DNA of 64,000 nt from Clostridia bacterium (lineage in GTDB: Bacteria; Bacillota; Clostridia; Christensenellales; Borkfalkiaceae): contig JAQYLE010000017.1 of the NCBI GenBank assembly GCA_028720205.1, positions 62,001 through 126,000 on the forward strand, written 5' to 3'. The notes beneath the pieces are model-generated. The model made no database searches and was not told the DNA's origin. It saw nothing but the letters and a program-made list of their open reading frames with translations. Shown here piece by piece: positions 50,753-59,795 of the stretch (its first letter is position 1; each line of letters starts with the position of its first letter). Position numbers and translations under genes: made by a program.

Positions 50753-50805
50753 GATAAGATTTAGGGTAGTCAAATATGCGCAAATCGAACATATTTGCAA
50801 TAAAA

Positions 50806-50847
50806 AAATGAACATTTCAAACAGTTTTCTGTTCAAAATGTTCATTT
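50806..50847. terminator. Inverted repeat abutting the right att copy
   Basis: aaatgaacatttcaaacag-tttt-ctgttcaaaatgttcattt, two mismatches. Confidence 0.5.
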
Positions 50848-50895
50848 GGCTGCCCCTGTCAGGCTCGAACTGACGACACACGGATTAACAGGCTC
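50847..50895 (-). repeat. att site: tRNA-Asn(GTT) 3'-half, 49-bp direct repeat copy 2
   Basis: Identical to 23801..23849. Confidence 0.9.
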
Positions 50896-51080
50896 AACCC
50901 CTATTTTTTCACCCCTCGAAAATGGGGCAAAAACGAAGAAAAAACAAGCAAAAACGGCTCATTTTGGGCATTTTTATTTTTGCGCAAACTATTACTTCCC
51001 AAAAATTTCCCAATTCCTTCCCAATATTATCCGTGTGCCAACCGGCTCTGTTTTGCGGATATCGCCCCCCCCTCCGATTA

Positions 51081-52523
51081 TCATTCTACTATATCCGCAT
51101 AACTGACAAGTATCACATTTCCCAAACTATTGGCAAGTTCGATACAACCGCTTGTAAAGCCGCTCTTTGCAAATAAATACAAGTATTTCGTTTTATGATG
51201 AAATAAGTTACTTCTCTTGACAAGCAACTCCAAAACGCCAACGTCTGCTTTTTCGTTCGTCCATTTACATTCACCAAACAATGCCGTGTCCTTATCTTGC
51301 TCGCCTACAATATCGATTTCAGTCTGTTTCTTTTCGATCGGATCGTTCCCCCACCAACGACTAAGATCGGAAAATACCAAAGGCGTTTTGCCCGACAACA
51401 ACTGCTTCCATAAATATTGTTTACAGATTTCCTCAAACACCTTTCCCATATAATCGCAAAGTAACGGCTCCACACGCGAATAAACCACGTCGGTCGCCCC
51501 ACGGACAATCAACGAATTGTTTGGCAATACAAATCTGTACCAGAATCTGAACATCGCATCTTCAATGCCGTAAATTGCTTTTCTTGACGACTTTTCTCCG
51601 AAAGGCAATTCCTTGCACACAATTCCAAGTTCCAACAAATTTTTCAAATAATTGCTGCATACGTTGGTATTCTCCCCTACTTTGGTAGAGATTTCCGACA
51701 TTCTCGTTGCCCCGCTTGCAATCGCAGAGATAATCGCATTGTATAAAGCGGGCTCTCTTACTTCTTGTTTGAGCAAATTTTCAGGCTCCTCATACAACGC
51801 CGACGCAGGATTGAAAAAAGTATTTTTCACGTTTTCTGCTACAGACAAATTCGTATTCCATTGCAGCATATATTGAGGCGTTCCGCCTGTCACACCGTAA
51901 GCAATCGCCTTATCCTCATCGCTGAAATTTTCGTAATACTTGCACGCGTCAAAGAAATCAAACGGTAATATTTTTAATTGTGCGGTTCTTCTGCCGTACA
52001 ACGGAGCTTTGTATGCCAGAACGTGATCCTCCATATACGACATAGACGAGCCGCATAAAATGAGCATCAGTTTCGAGGTGTTTTTATATTTATCAATCAA
52101 AAGTTGTAACGTCGACGCAAGACTCTTATTCGCGCGAGCTACGTAAGGGTACTCGTCAATTGCAAGAACGAGCCTCTCTTTTTGCGATAAAATGAAAACG
52201 TACTCCAAGGCGGATTGAAAAGAACCGAATACCGTATCCACAACGGTATTCATCGCATACTCCATAATACTCTTACTGAAATTGTCAAGATTTTGTTTGG
52301 AGTTGCTTTCTACTCCTATAAAATAAACGGCTTTCTTCCCTTTAATAAATTCATTGATAATCGCCGTTTTACCAACGCGACGTCTTCCATAGATAACGGC
52401 AAACTCAAATTTATCAGAATCGTGTAAATCATTGAGAACCTTTAATTCCTTTTCTCTGCCGATAAACATACCCGTACTCCTTCGTTTTTTCTTTATTATA
52501 GCACGGTTTTTATATTTAATCAA
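51081..52523 (-). CDS. AAA ATPase with C-terminal DUF234-type domain
   Basis: MFIGREKELKVLNDL...FAVIYGRRRVGKTAIINEFI; LVLAIDEYPYV; DIVGEQDKDTALFGECKW. Confidence 0.92.
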   Translation of the reverse strand: MIKYKNRAIIKKKRRSTGMFIGREKELKVLNDLHDSDKFEFAVIYGRRRVGKTAIINEFIKGKKAVYFIGVESNSKQNLDNFSKSIMEYAMNTVVDTVFGSFQSALEYVFILSQKERLVLAIDEYPYVARANKSLASTLQLLIDKYKNTSKLMLILCGSSMSYMEDHVLAYKAPLYGRRTAQLKILPFDFFDACKYYENFSDEDKAIAYGVTGGTPQYMLQWNTNLSVAENVKNTFFNPASALYEEPENLLKQEVREPALYNAIISAIASGATRMSEISTKVGENTNVCSNYLKNLLELGIVCKELPFGEKSSRKAIYGIEDAMFRFWYRFVLPNNSLIVRGATDVVYSRVEPLLCDYMGKVFEEICKQYLWKQLLSGKTPLVFSDLSRWWGNDPIEKKQTEIDIVGEQDKDTALFGECKWTNEKADVGVLELLVKRSNLFHHKTKYLYLFAKSGFTSGCIELANSLGNVILVSYADIVE

Positions 52524-52684
52524 GTATAAATGACTAAATTACGATTGACTTAAATAAAAATTTTGTCGAAATAATAAATAGTTTCAAAATTTACTTCCTC
52601 TTGAAAATTTCGCCGTTCGTCGCATAGAAAATATCGTCTCTTCCTATTCGCGCAATGTACTCAATCAGTTTTTCTATCATGATT

Positions 52685-53092
52685 TTCTCCCTTTTTAAAA
52701 CGCAAATAAAACTGTGGATACGAATGATCCGACAACGGCAATTGTTTCCGTTTTACTTAACTTGTCCTTAAATATTAACACACTCGCCAAATGTACTACG
52801 CAAATTATTTTTTGTTGCTGGCAGCGCTTACCCCTGTCAAACCATTAACGATAAATACAGCCACACAACAAAGAAAATATTCCGCTCTTTTTTTTTGCTT
52901 TTCCCCGTCGCACTCATCAGCCTTCGAGTCATCGGGCTGTTTCGCGCCGACTGCCTGCAATACTGCATTTGTTATCATGGTAAGAAAAATGCCCGTTGCA
53001 AAATTTTGCCTGATTTGTTTTTCATAAAATTGCATTAAAATAAATTGCAACGCAAATCCAAAAACTGATATTACGATAAATATGTAATCCAT
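52685..53092 (-). pseudogene. EamA/DMT-family transporter with internal deletions
   Basis: MDYIFIVISVFGFALQFILMQFYEKQIRQ...CVAVFIVNGLTGVSAASNKK parallels intact 56499..57452; C-terminal piece VVHLASVLIFKDKLSKTETIAVVGSFVSTVLFAF* in another frame. Confidence 0.65.
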
Positions 53093-53180
53093 TTCAACCT
53101 TCCGAGTAGTCCAAATTTTCCGTGCGTTTTTCCAGTCAAGCCGTTGACGTTCGCATTGTCTTTTCCTCCGTTCGCAACCC

Positions 53181-56100
53181 TTACGTAAAATCTTCGATAT
53201 ACATTCCGTATTTGTCTTTTTCAAAAATCGACTTGTATTTTTCGGCGGTTTTTTTATCCCCGAGATACGAATAATACAAATACAATCTGTATGAATAATA
53301 TGTTTCGCGCGCCGTCTTGTTATCGTCGATATAGCTTATGAAAAACGGCGTCGTTCCGAAATATCCCATACTTTCTCTTTCCATATCCGAAAGGTCGGCG
53401 GCAATTCCGTCTGCAATGAGTTTATCTGCTTCGATTTTTTTACCTTGATATAAATACGCTTTCGCAAGATAGTAGCGATAAGTATATAAATACATATTCG
53501 TAAAATAATCGAAATTATAAAAATCAAATTGTTTCAGCGTTTCTTTCGCTTTTTCCGTTTCGCCGAGTTTATCGTAACATTTCGCTATAAAATACAAGTA
53601 CGGTGCCTTTTTAATGTCGTTCCAGAGTCCCGAACCGAGCGACTGCGGCAATACAAGCGCGTTTTGAAGTTCCGTAATCGCCCTCCGGTAATCGCCGCTT
53701 TCATACGCCGTTTTCCCTTTCAGGTAATATGCGTACATATACTGATCTGCTATATAATGTTCGCCGCCCTCGCATGCTACAAACTTTCGTTCAAGCAATA
53801 CTTTCAACGCGTCGTCGGGCAAGGTCATGTGATTATATGCGCGCGCGAGTTCCACGGCAATTTCGTCGCGATCAGTATTACGCGATTTTATAAACTTTGC
53901 TATCTCTTCGCCGTCCGCACCCGTCTTTGCAAGGAAATACGCGTATTCGAAAGTCATTTGTTTTTCGTCGTATGGAGCAAGGGCTATCGCCTCGGACATA
54001 TATTTTTTGGCATATTCGATATTCTTAAAATGCGAATAATATGCAACCGCTAGGCAACGTTTTACGCGATAATCCGCCCGAAGCGCGTCGGCTTGTTTGA
54101 AATATTCCAGTCCCTTTTCGTAATTCCCTCTGCCGTAATACAATACGCCGAGATAGTATCTCGCACTGAAATCATATGCGTTTTTCGCGCATACCGTTTC
54201 CAAAATTTTTGATTCGTAAATCCGCGAAGGAAATGCAATTCCTTCCGCCGAATATTCTTTGCTTATGCAGCCTTCTGCAAAATCGGAGACGTATAACGGT
54301 ATTGCGGCAAGAACACGGTATTTTCTCACGCCTGAAAGCAGTTTCTTCGTTTCTTCCCGCAATCCGCTTTCGTAAAATTTGCCGCATATATCCGCAAGAT
54401 TCTGAGATATATCGGTGGTTATCGCGTTTACGTACGTTTCGTAATCTTCCGTAAGAATTGCTTTAAAAGACAGCGCGTACAAATTTAATTTGTCTTTTTT
54501 TATCGCGCTTTCAAGTTCTTTCAACGCTTTCGTTCTATCGCCCTGCAACGCGTACAAATACGCAGCGTAGGCGTTGGCGATACAGGAATACGAATTGCCG
54601 CTTAAACACTCTTCTGCGTGCGCCCTCGCCGCCTTATAATCTTTCCGGCGAATATCCGCAAGAAAAATTTTTAAAAGCGCGGCGTTTTTATAATCGTTTG
54701 CAAAATACGCTTTGTAATAATAATCGTAGGCTTCGTCCTCGCGATTGAGTGCGGATAAAATCAGTCCCTTTATATAATACAACCTACCGCTTTCAAGCCT
54801 CGTATTGTATTCGCACGCTATCTTTTCCGCTCGGTTTATCGTTTCGAGCGCCGCATCGAACATAAACTTTTTATAATAAATCTCCGCAAGCGCAATCATC
54901 GACGGCGTGTGTTTTTCATCCCGTTTCAACGCCTCTTTATAACATTCCTCCGCCCGGTATTCCGGCGAACGGTACTGCTCCGCATGCAAGCCGAGTTTGT
55001 ACAATTCCTGCGCGCTTTCTATTTCCTTAAAATACGGGTATTCTTTCCTCGGCGACGGAATCTCCCTATCGTACGTTTTTCCGTACTCGTAACAAAGCAA
55101 CGTTTCTCCGTTATCAGAAATTATACATATCTTATCGCCCGCTTCCAGCTTTTCGCCGATTTCCGTTATCGAATAACAAGGGATTGTAACCTTTTTTTCT
55201 TCCGCCTTTCCGTTTCTTTCGATTTGCAACAACGCCCGGTTATACTCACGTACGGCTTGCAATTTCAATTTGCCGCTATTAAACAGAGCAAAATTTTCAT
55301 TCGCGAACGTAGGCGTTCCCGCCCCGTGAATCGGATACCAGCGTTGCGTAAATACTTTTGTTTCGTTCGGCGCAAGCCACGATAAATCGGGCTGATTATC
55401 CGAATAACATCCCGCCATCAGTTCCGCATACTGTCCGTCCGTATCGGTCAACGCGTTTTCCCACGTTTTTGCCAACTGACCATACGCCCACGTAAACATT
55501 TTTTTGCCCGGGGATATACGGTGTTCCGCTATATGCACGATCCCGCCGTTTTTCCCGTGATCGTAACCGCCAAAATAATCGTATACCGAGTCCGCAGAAA
55601 AGTACGACGTTGCGTGCAGTGTGTTTTTATGCTTGCTTATATCCGTATCCCCGTCGTAGTATATCCCGTTGAACGCACCGAATTTTTCGTTGTTTGCGAC
55701 GGGATACGTCGTTACTGAACGTTTATAGTGAAATCTTACGTAATTCACGTCTTCCGGAAAGAAAATCTCGTACTGCTTGTTTACGGGTACTGCCGTGTTT
55801 TCCCACCACAAGAAGGATTTTCTTACGTCCGTTGTGTTATCCAGCTTTACTTTTGTTTCAAACGTACATTCTCCTTCTTTCAACGTGATTCCTACCATAC
55901 CTTTCATTCTGTCGATCGGATCGTGTTCGGATATCCATATCGTTGCATAATCCTCTCCGCGTTCCACCGTATAATCCACCGGCATAAAAGTGGACGCTCT
56001 GTGATGAAACGGCCAGTTGAATTCCATTCCCCCGGACGTCCACGACCCCAATACGCCGATCAATGCCGGTTTTACCACGTTATTCTTATAGATAAATTCA

Positions 56101-56366
56101 TACGCGTTTTTCTTGTCTTTCGCATACCATATTTTTCCGCCGAGTTCAGGCAATACGGCAAGTTCGATATATTCGTTCGAAAGATAAATCACCGTGTACT
56201 CTTTCTCTATTCTCACTTTTCGTTGCGCTTCTACCACAACTTTATTCGGAAACGGATCTCCGCTCGTTCTTTGGTGTACGCGATTTTCCGCAAACATCGG
56301 CAGTTCTTCCGCCTTTGCTTCCGGATACGTTGTTATTTTTTCTCTCTTTACGGATACTTTCAACAT
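53181..56366 (-). CDS. DUF5107 domain plus tetratricopeptide-repeat protein
   Basis: YIELAVLPELGGKIWYAKDKKNAYEFIYKNNVVKPALIG...GGMEFNWPFHHRASTFMPVDY; multiple TPRs after ~aa 450. Confidence 0.8.
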   Translation of the reverse strand: MLKVSVKREKITTYPEAKAEELPMFAENRVHQRTSGDPFPNKVVVEAQRKVRIEKEYTVIYLSNEYIELAVLPELGGKIWYAKDKKNAYEFIYKNNVVKPALIGVLGSWTSGGMEFNWPFHHRASTFMPVDYTVERGEDYATIWISEHDPIDRMKGMVGITLKEGECTFETKVKLDNTTDVRKSFLWWENTAVPVNKQYEIFFPEDVNYVRFHYKRSVTTYPVANNEKFGAFNGIYYDGDTDISKHKNTLHATSYFSADSVYDYFGGYDHGKNGGIVHIAEHRISPGKKMFTWAYGQLAKTWENALTDTDGQYAELMAGCYSDNQPDLSWLAPNETKVFTQRWYPIHGAGTPTFANENFALFNSGKLKLQAVREYNRALLQIERNGKAEEKKVTIPCYSITEIGEKLEAGDKICIISDNGETLLCYEYGKTYDREIPSPRKEYPYFKEIESAQELYKLGLHAEQYRSPEYRAEECYKEALKRDEKHTPSMIALAEIYYKKFMFDAALETINRAEKIACEYNTRLESGRLYYIKGLILSALNREDEAYDYYYKAYFANDYKNAALLKIFLADIRRKDYKAARAHAEECLSGNSYSCIANAYAAYLYALQGDRTKALKELESAIKKDKLNLYALSFKAILTEDYETYVNAITTDISQNLADICGKFYESGLREETKKLLSGVRKYRVLAAIPLYVSDFAEGCISKEYSAEGIAFPSRIYESKILETVCAKNAYDFSARYYLGVLYYGRGNYEKGLEYFKQADALRADYRVKRCLAVAYYSHFKNIEYAKKYMSEAIALAPYDEKQMTFEYAYFLAKTGADGEEIAKFIKSRNTDRDEIAVELARAYNHMTLPDDALKVLLERKFVACEGGEHYIADQYMYAYYLKGKTAYESGDYRRAITELQNALVLPQSLGSGLWNDIKKAPYLYFIAKCYDKLGETEKAKETLKQFDFYNFDYFTNMYLYTYRYYLAKAYLYQGKKIEADKLIADGIAADLSDMERESMGYFGTTPFFISYIDDNKTARETYYSYRLYLYYSYLGDKKTAEKYKSIFEKDKYGMYIEDFT

Positions 56367-56498
56367 TTTTCGATTCCTTTTTTTCCTTTCTTTAATCTTC
56401 TTGTGTTTCGGTAAAATCGCCGAACGTTATCAACATCGGATAATCTTTCACAGGCAAATATGGTAGCATTTTATCGTTATTCCCTAAGAATTTCATTA

Positions 56499-57452
56499 TT
56501 ACATCATCATACAACCGGTGCCGATTAGCGCGAGCAATAACGACAGCGCCGTTCTTTTTGTAATTTTTTCGCCGAACATAAGCCCGTATACAGCCGACAT
56601 CGCCATGCACCCGCCCGTTACAATCGTCGATTGTACTCCCGCGTCAACATACCCTGCCGTTATCGTTGTCAACAGCGACGCCGCACTGTGCACGATTGCA
56701 TAGCCGCCCGAAACGGCAAAAGCGAGCAACCAACTTTTTATGGTTATTTTTTTCCTTGCCCCGTCCAATCCCGCCCCTGCAATAGTTCCATCGTCCGATC
56801 TATCGTAAGTGGCATTTTTCTTTTTACGTTTTATATAGATAAATACGCAAAGCGCCAGCGCCGACGATAAGAAAAAGCGCAAACAGTTGCAAAGCAGCAA
56901 AAAACCCGACGCACTGACGGTTTGAGCGGCGGATCTTTGGTGCACAAACGTCAGCACGCCGGTGAGCCCGTTCGTTATGAATATTGAAACGAAGCAAACG
57001 ATCGCCATTGCGTTTTTCTTTCTTTCTTTTCGCTTTTTCGGCGTAGCGGCAAGCATGGCGGCAAAGACCAGCGTTACGGCAACGACTTTCAGCCACGTCA
57101 GCGTTTCGCCCCTGAAAAGTCCGTAAGCGAAAGGAAGCAGCATACCGCCCAGCATTAAAAACAACGAATACACCGATAAATCGGCGCAGGAAAGCGCTTT
57201 CACCCCGAAAACCGTACAAAGAATCGCATCCAGCGCATACATCAACGCAATGATAAAAGAGAAAACGGAAAACTCGAATTTTCCGTTGTTCATTATGATA
57301 AAAAACGGAACGGACGCGAGGCAGATCATCGCGCTGAACATCAATGAATAAAACAACCCCGCTCCTTTTATTTTTTGATAATATTTTGTAAACACAAACT
57401 GCACCGAAAACAGCACGGTTGCCGCCAGAATCATCATGTAATGTTTCAACAT
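56499..57452 (-). CDS. EamA/DMT-superfamily transporter-like membrane protein
   Basis: ~10 hydrophobic segments; LLGGMLLPFAYGLFRGETLTWLKVVAVTLVFAAM. Confidence 0.75.
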   Translation of the reverse strand: MLKHYMMILAATVLFSVQFVFTKYYQKIKGAGLFYSLMFSAMICLASVPFFIIMNNGKFEFSVFSFIIALMYALDAILCTVFGVKALSCADLSVYSLFLMLGGMLLPFAYGLFRGETLTWLKVVAVTLVFAAMLAATPKKRKERKKNAMAIVCFVSIFITNGLTGVLTFVHQRSAAQTVSASGFLLLCNCLRFFLSSALALCVFIYIKRKKKNATYDRSDDGTIAGAGLDGARKKITIKSWLLAFAVSGGYAIVHSAASLLTTITAGYVDAGVQSTIVTGGCMAMSAVYGLMFGEKITKRTALSLLLALIGTGCMMM

Positions 57453-57471
57453 AGCCCTATCTTCTTTTGTT

Positions 57472-59730
57472 TTAAAACACCGTTTTTACCGTATGCGTGG
57501 AGCCTTTTTCGAAAAGAGGCACTTTGTTCCCCTCAATTTTCTTCCCGTCCACGTATACGCCCTTGTTTTCGCCGCGGAAAAACGATACAAAATATTTTAC
57601 GCCGCGGAACACCCTTTCCGCCGTTACCCCGTTCCACGCAGACGGAAGAGCCGGATCGATTATCAGACCATCGAAATCCGCACGGATTCCCAGCATAAAT
57701 TCCGTAATCGCGCGATACATCCACGCCGCCGAGCCCGTCGTCCAGGAATACGGCGCGTGCCCTTTATTCGTAAAAGCTCCGGGGCCGAAATACATATTCG
57801 AAACAGCGTACGGTTCAGTTCCTGAATCCGGATTTTCAGGATTATCGTAGCGTATCATTTTTAAGGTTTCATACGCTCTGTCTCCGCGTTTCAACATACA
57901 ATCCGCAACGATTTTAAACATGACGCCGTGATTGTACACCGAGCCGTTTTCATAGAGCCCTACGCCGAAATACGACATTCTGCCGATATGCTCGTCCGGT
58001 CTTGTATACGGGGGAACGTTCTGAACGTAACCGTACGCGCATTTCAGATTGTTTTCCACGTGCTCCATCAATTTGTTGCTTTGTGTGTTGTCCAGAATGC
58101 CGGCAATCACCGCCCATGTCTGCGGATTGAGATAGGTTTTTCCTTCTTCGCATTCGTATGAGCCTATCTTTTCGCCCCAATCGTTGATTCCGTAAATGAA
58201 ATGATCTTTTTCAAAGCCGTATGTAACGATATTATCAATCAGTTGTTTCTTTTTGTTCAACGCATCTTCAACAATCGTTTCTATCCCCGTTTCGCCGCGA
58301 TAATGCGTTAAAATTTCCGCGTAATCGTCCGTAGCCTTTACCGTTGCGATCGAAAGCCACACGCTTTCGCCTTTGCCGAGCATGCCGCAATTATTCATGG
58401 AATCGTTCCAGTCGCCGCCGCCCCAAAGCCCCAACCCGTGTTCGCCCTGATGCGCGTATAAATAGTCCATTCCGCGTTTCAGATGTAAAAACACGCTTTC
58501 CTTGCGTTCGTCGTCGTAATAACCAATCCGCTCTTTTAAAACAGAAAAATCGTTCGTCTCTTTCAAATACGCCAAAAGCGCCATCGGAATCCAGACGGGC
58601 ATATCCTGATAAGGATAGTCCAGCGTAGGATCAAACATTCTCAGTCCGTTGCCGGAAATAAACTGATGTTGCAGCGTATACAAAATTCTGTCTTTAGCGC
58701 GTGCGCCGTCGAAAGATACAAATCCCGTTATATCCTGCAACACGTCGCGAAACCCCTTTCCGTATATTCTGCCCCACGTTTTGCCCAAGGTCACCTGCCG
58801 TTTCAGCCAGATATTCGTAACCGAGTTGAGATATTTATCAGGAGTTGTCGTCTTAAATTTTTCAATATACGTTTCGTTTGACGTCCGCTGTTTTTTGTAT
58901 TCGCAGGTAAAGGTGATTTCTTCGGTATATTTTTTTGCAAGCGCCTGACATTCTTCACGGTTGCGCCCGATCCCCACTGCGGAATAAATCACTTTCTCTT
59001 CGCCCGCCTGCAAACCAAGATCGATTTGCATGGCAGCGCAATAACAATCCGAAAACGCCGTTCCGCAACTTTCAGGCATTCCCTTTCGTAACGCTACGGG
59101 CATATCCAATCGCCCGTAAACACCGATAAATTTTCTATCGTCCGTAGCGTATGCGCTTGCCTTTTCGCTACATTTATAAAACGATTCCTGATACGGATTA
59201 TTTTCATTAAACGCATGAAACGTATAGTACAATCCGCCGATTTTTTCATCGTAATCGCCTTTGCCGTACGCAAGATGTCCGTTCAGGTTCACGGCAGGGC
59301 GCACGTACGGATAAACGGAGAGCCGTCTCGGTTTATCGGAGACGTTTTTCACCGTGATCTTGTGCAATTCGACGTTTTCCGTTTCGGGTATGAGCACGGT
59401 GAATGTACCGTAAATACCGCGATAACTGCTTTCAATCGTCTGATAGCCTAACCCCACGCGACTGAAAAATACGTCGTAGGGTAAATCGCGCAGATTTCGG
59501 TTAATATCGAAAAACTCGCCGCTTTCCAAATCTTTAACATATACCAGTCGTACGTTGTTTACGATATTTCTGAATCGCTTGTTGATACACGCCTTACTGT
59601 ATCCGAATCCGAAATGATTGAGTTCCGCAAAAGCCGTCTCGTTCCACAAATAGTTAACCAACGGTCTGACGGGATACATATTTTTTATGACGAATTCTCT
59701 TTCGTCGTCAGAAAAATAATTCACGCCCAC
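57472..59730 (-). CDS. GH94-family glycoside phosphorylase (cellobiose/chitobiose phosphorylase-like)
   Basis: HGLGLWGGGDWNDSMNNCG, RDVLQDITGFVSFDGARAKDRIL, YSWTTGSAAWMYRAITEFMLGIRADFDGLIIDP. Confidence 0.9.
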   Translation of the reverse strand: MGVNYFSDDEREFVIKNMYPVRPLVNYLWNETAFAELNHFGFGYSKACINKRFRNIVNNVRLVYVKDLESGEFFDINRNLRDLPYDVFFSRVGLGYQTIESSYRGIYGTFTVLIPETENVELHKITVKNVSDKPRRLSVYPYVRPAVNLNGHLAYGKGDYDEKIGGLYYTFHAFNENNPYQESFYKCSEKASAYATDDRKFIGVYGRLDMPVALRKGMPESCGTAFSDCYCAAMQIDLGLQAGEEKVIYSAVGIGRNREECQALAKKYTEEITFTCEYKKQRTSNETYIEKFKTTTPDKYLNSVTNIWLKRQVTLGKTWGRIYGKGFRDVLQDITGFVSFDGARAKDRILYTLQHQFISGNGLRMFDPTLDYPYQDMPVWIPMALLAYLKETNDFSVLKERIGYYDDERKESVFLHLKRGMDYLYAHQGEHGLGLWGGGDWNDSMNNCGMLGKGESVWLSIATVKATDDYAEILTHYRGETGIETIVEDALNKKKQLIDNIVTYGFEKDHFIYGINDWGEKIGSYECEEGKTYLNPQTWAVIAGILDNTQSNKLMEHVENNLKCAYGYVQNVPPYTRPDEHIGRMSYFGVGLYENGSVYNHGVMFKIVADCMLKRGDRAYETLKMIRYDNPENPDSGTEPYAVSNMYFGPGAFTNKGHAPYSWTTGSAAWMYRAITEFMLGIRADFDGLIIDPALPSAWNGVTAERVFRGVKYFVSFFRGENKGVYVDGKKIEGNKVPLFEKGSTHTVKTVF

Positions 59731-59795
59731 TTTCTTGCTCCTGCATATTAACCGCCCGCGTTTGTAAATACTGATTTCTGCGGGCGGTTAATCAT

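Larger units (their letters stand above)
23801..50895. mobile_element. Putative integrative and mobilizable element (~27 kb) with carbohydrate-use cargo, integrated at a tRNA-Asn 3' end
   Basis: Perfect 49-bp tRNA-derived direct repeats at both ends, tyrosine integrase and Mob/Pre relaxase beside the right repeat, CTCCCCA-type repeats at both ends. Confidence 0.75.
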
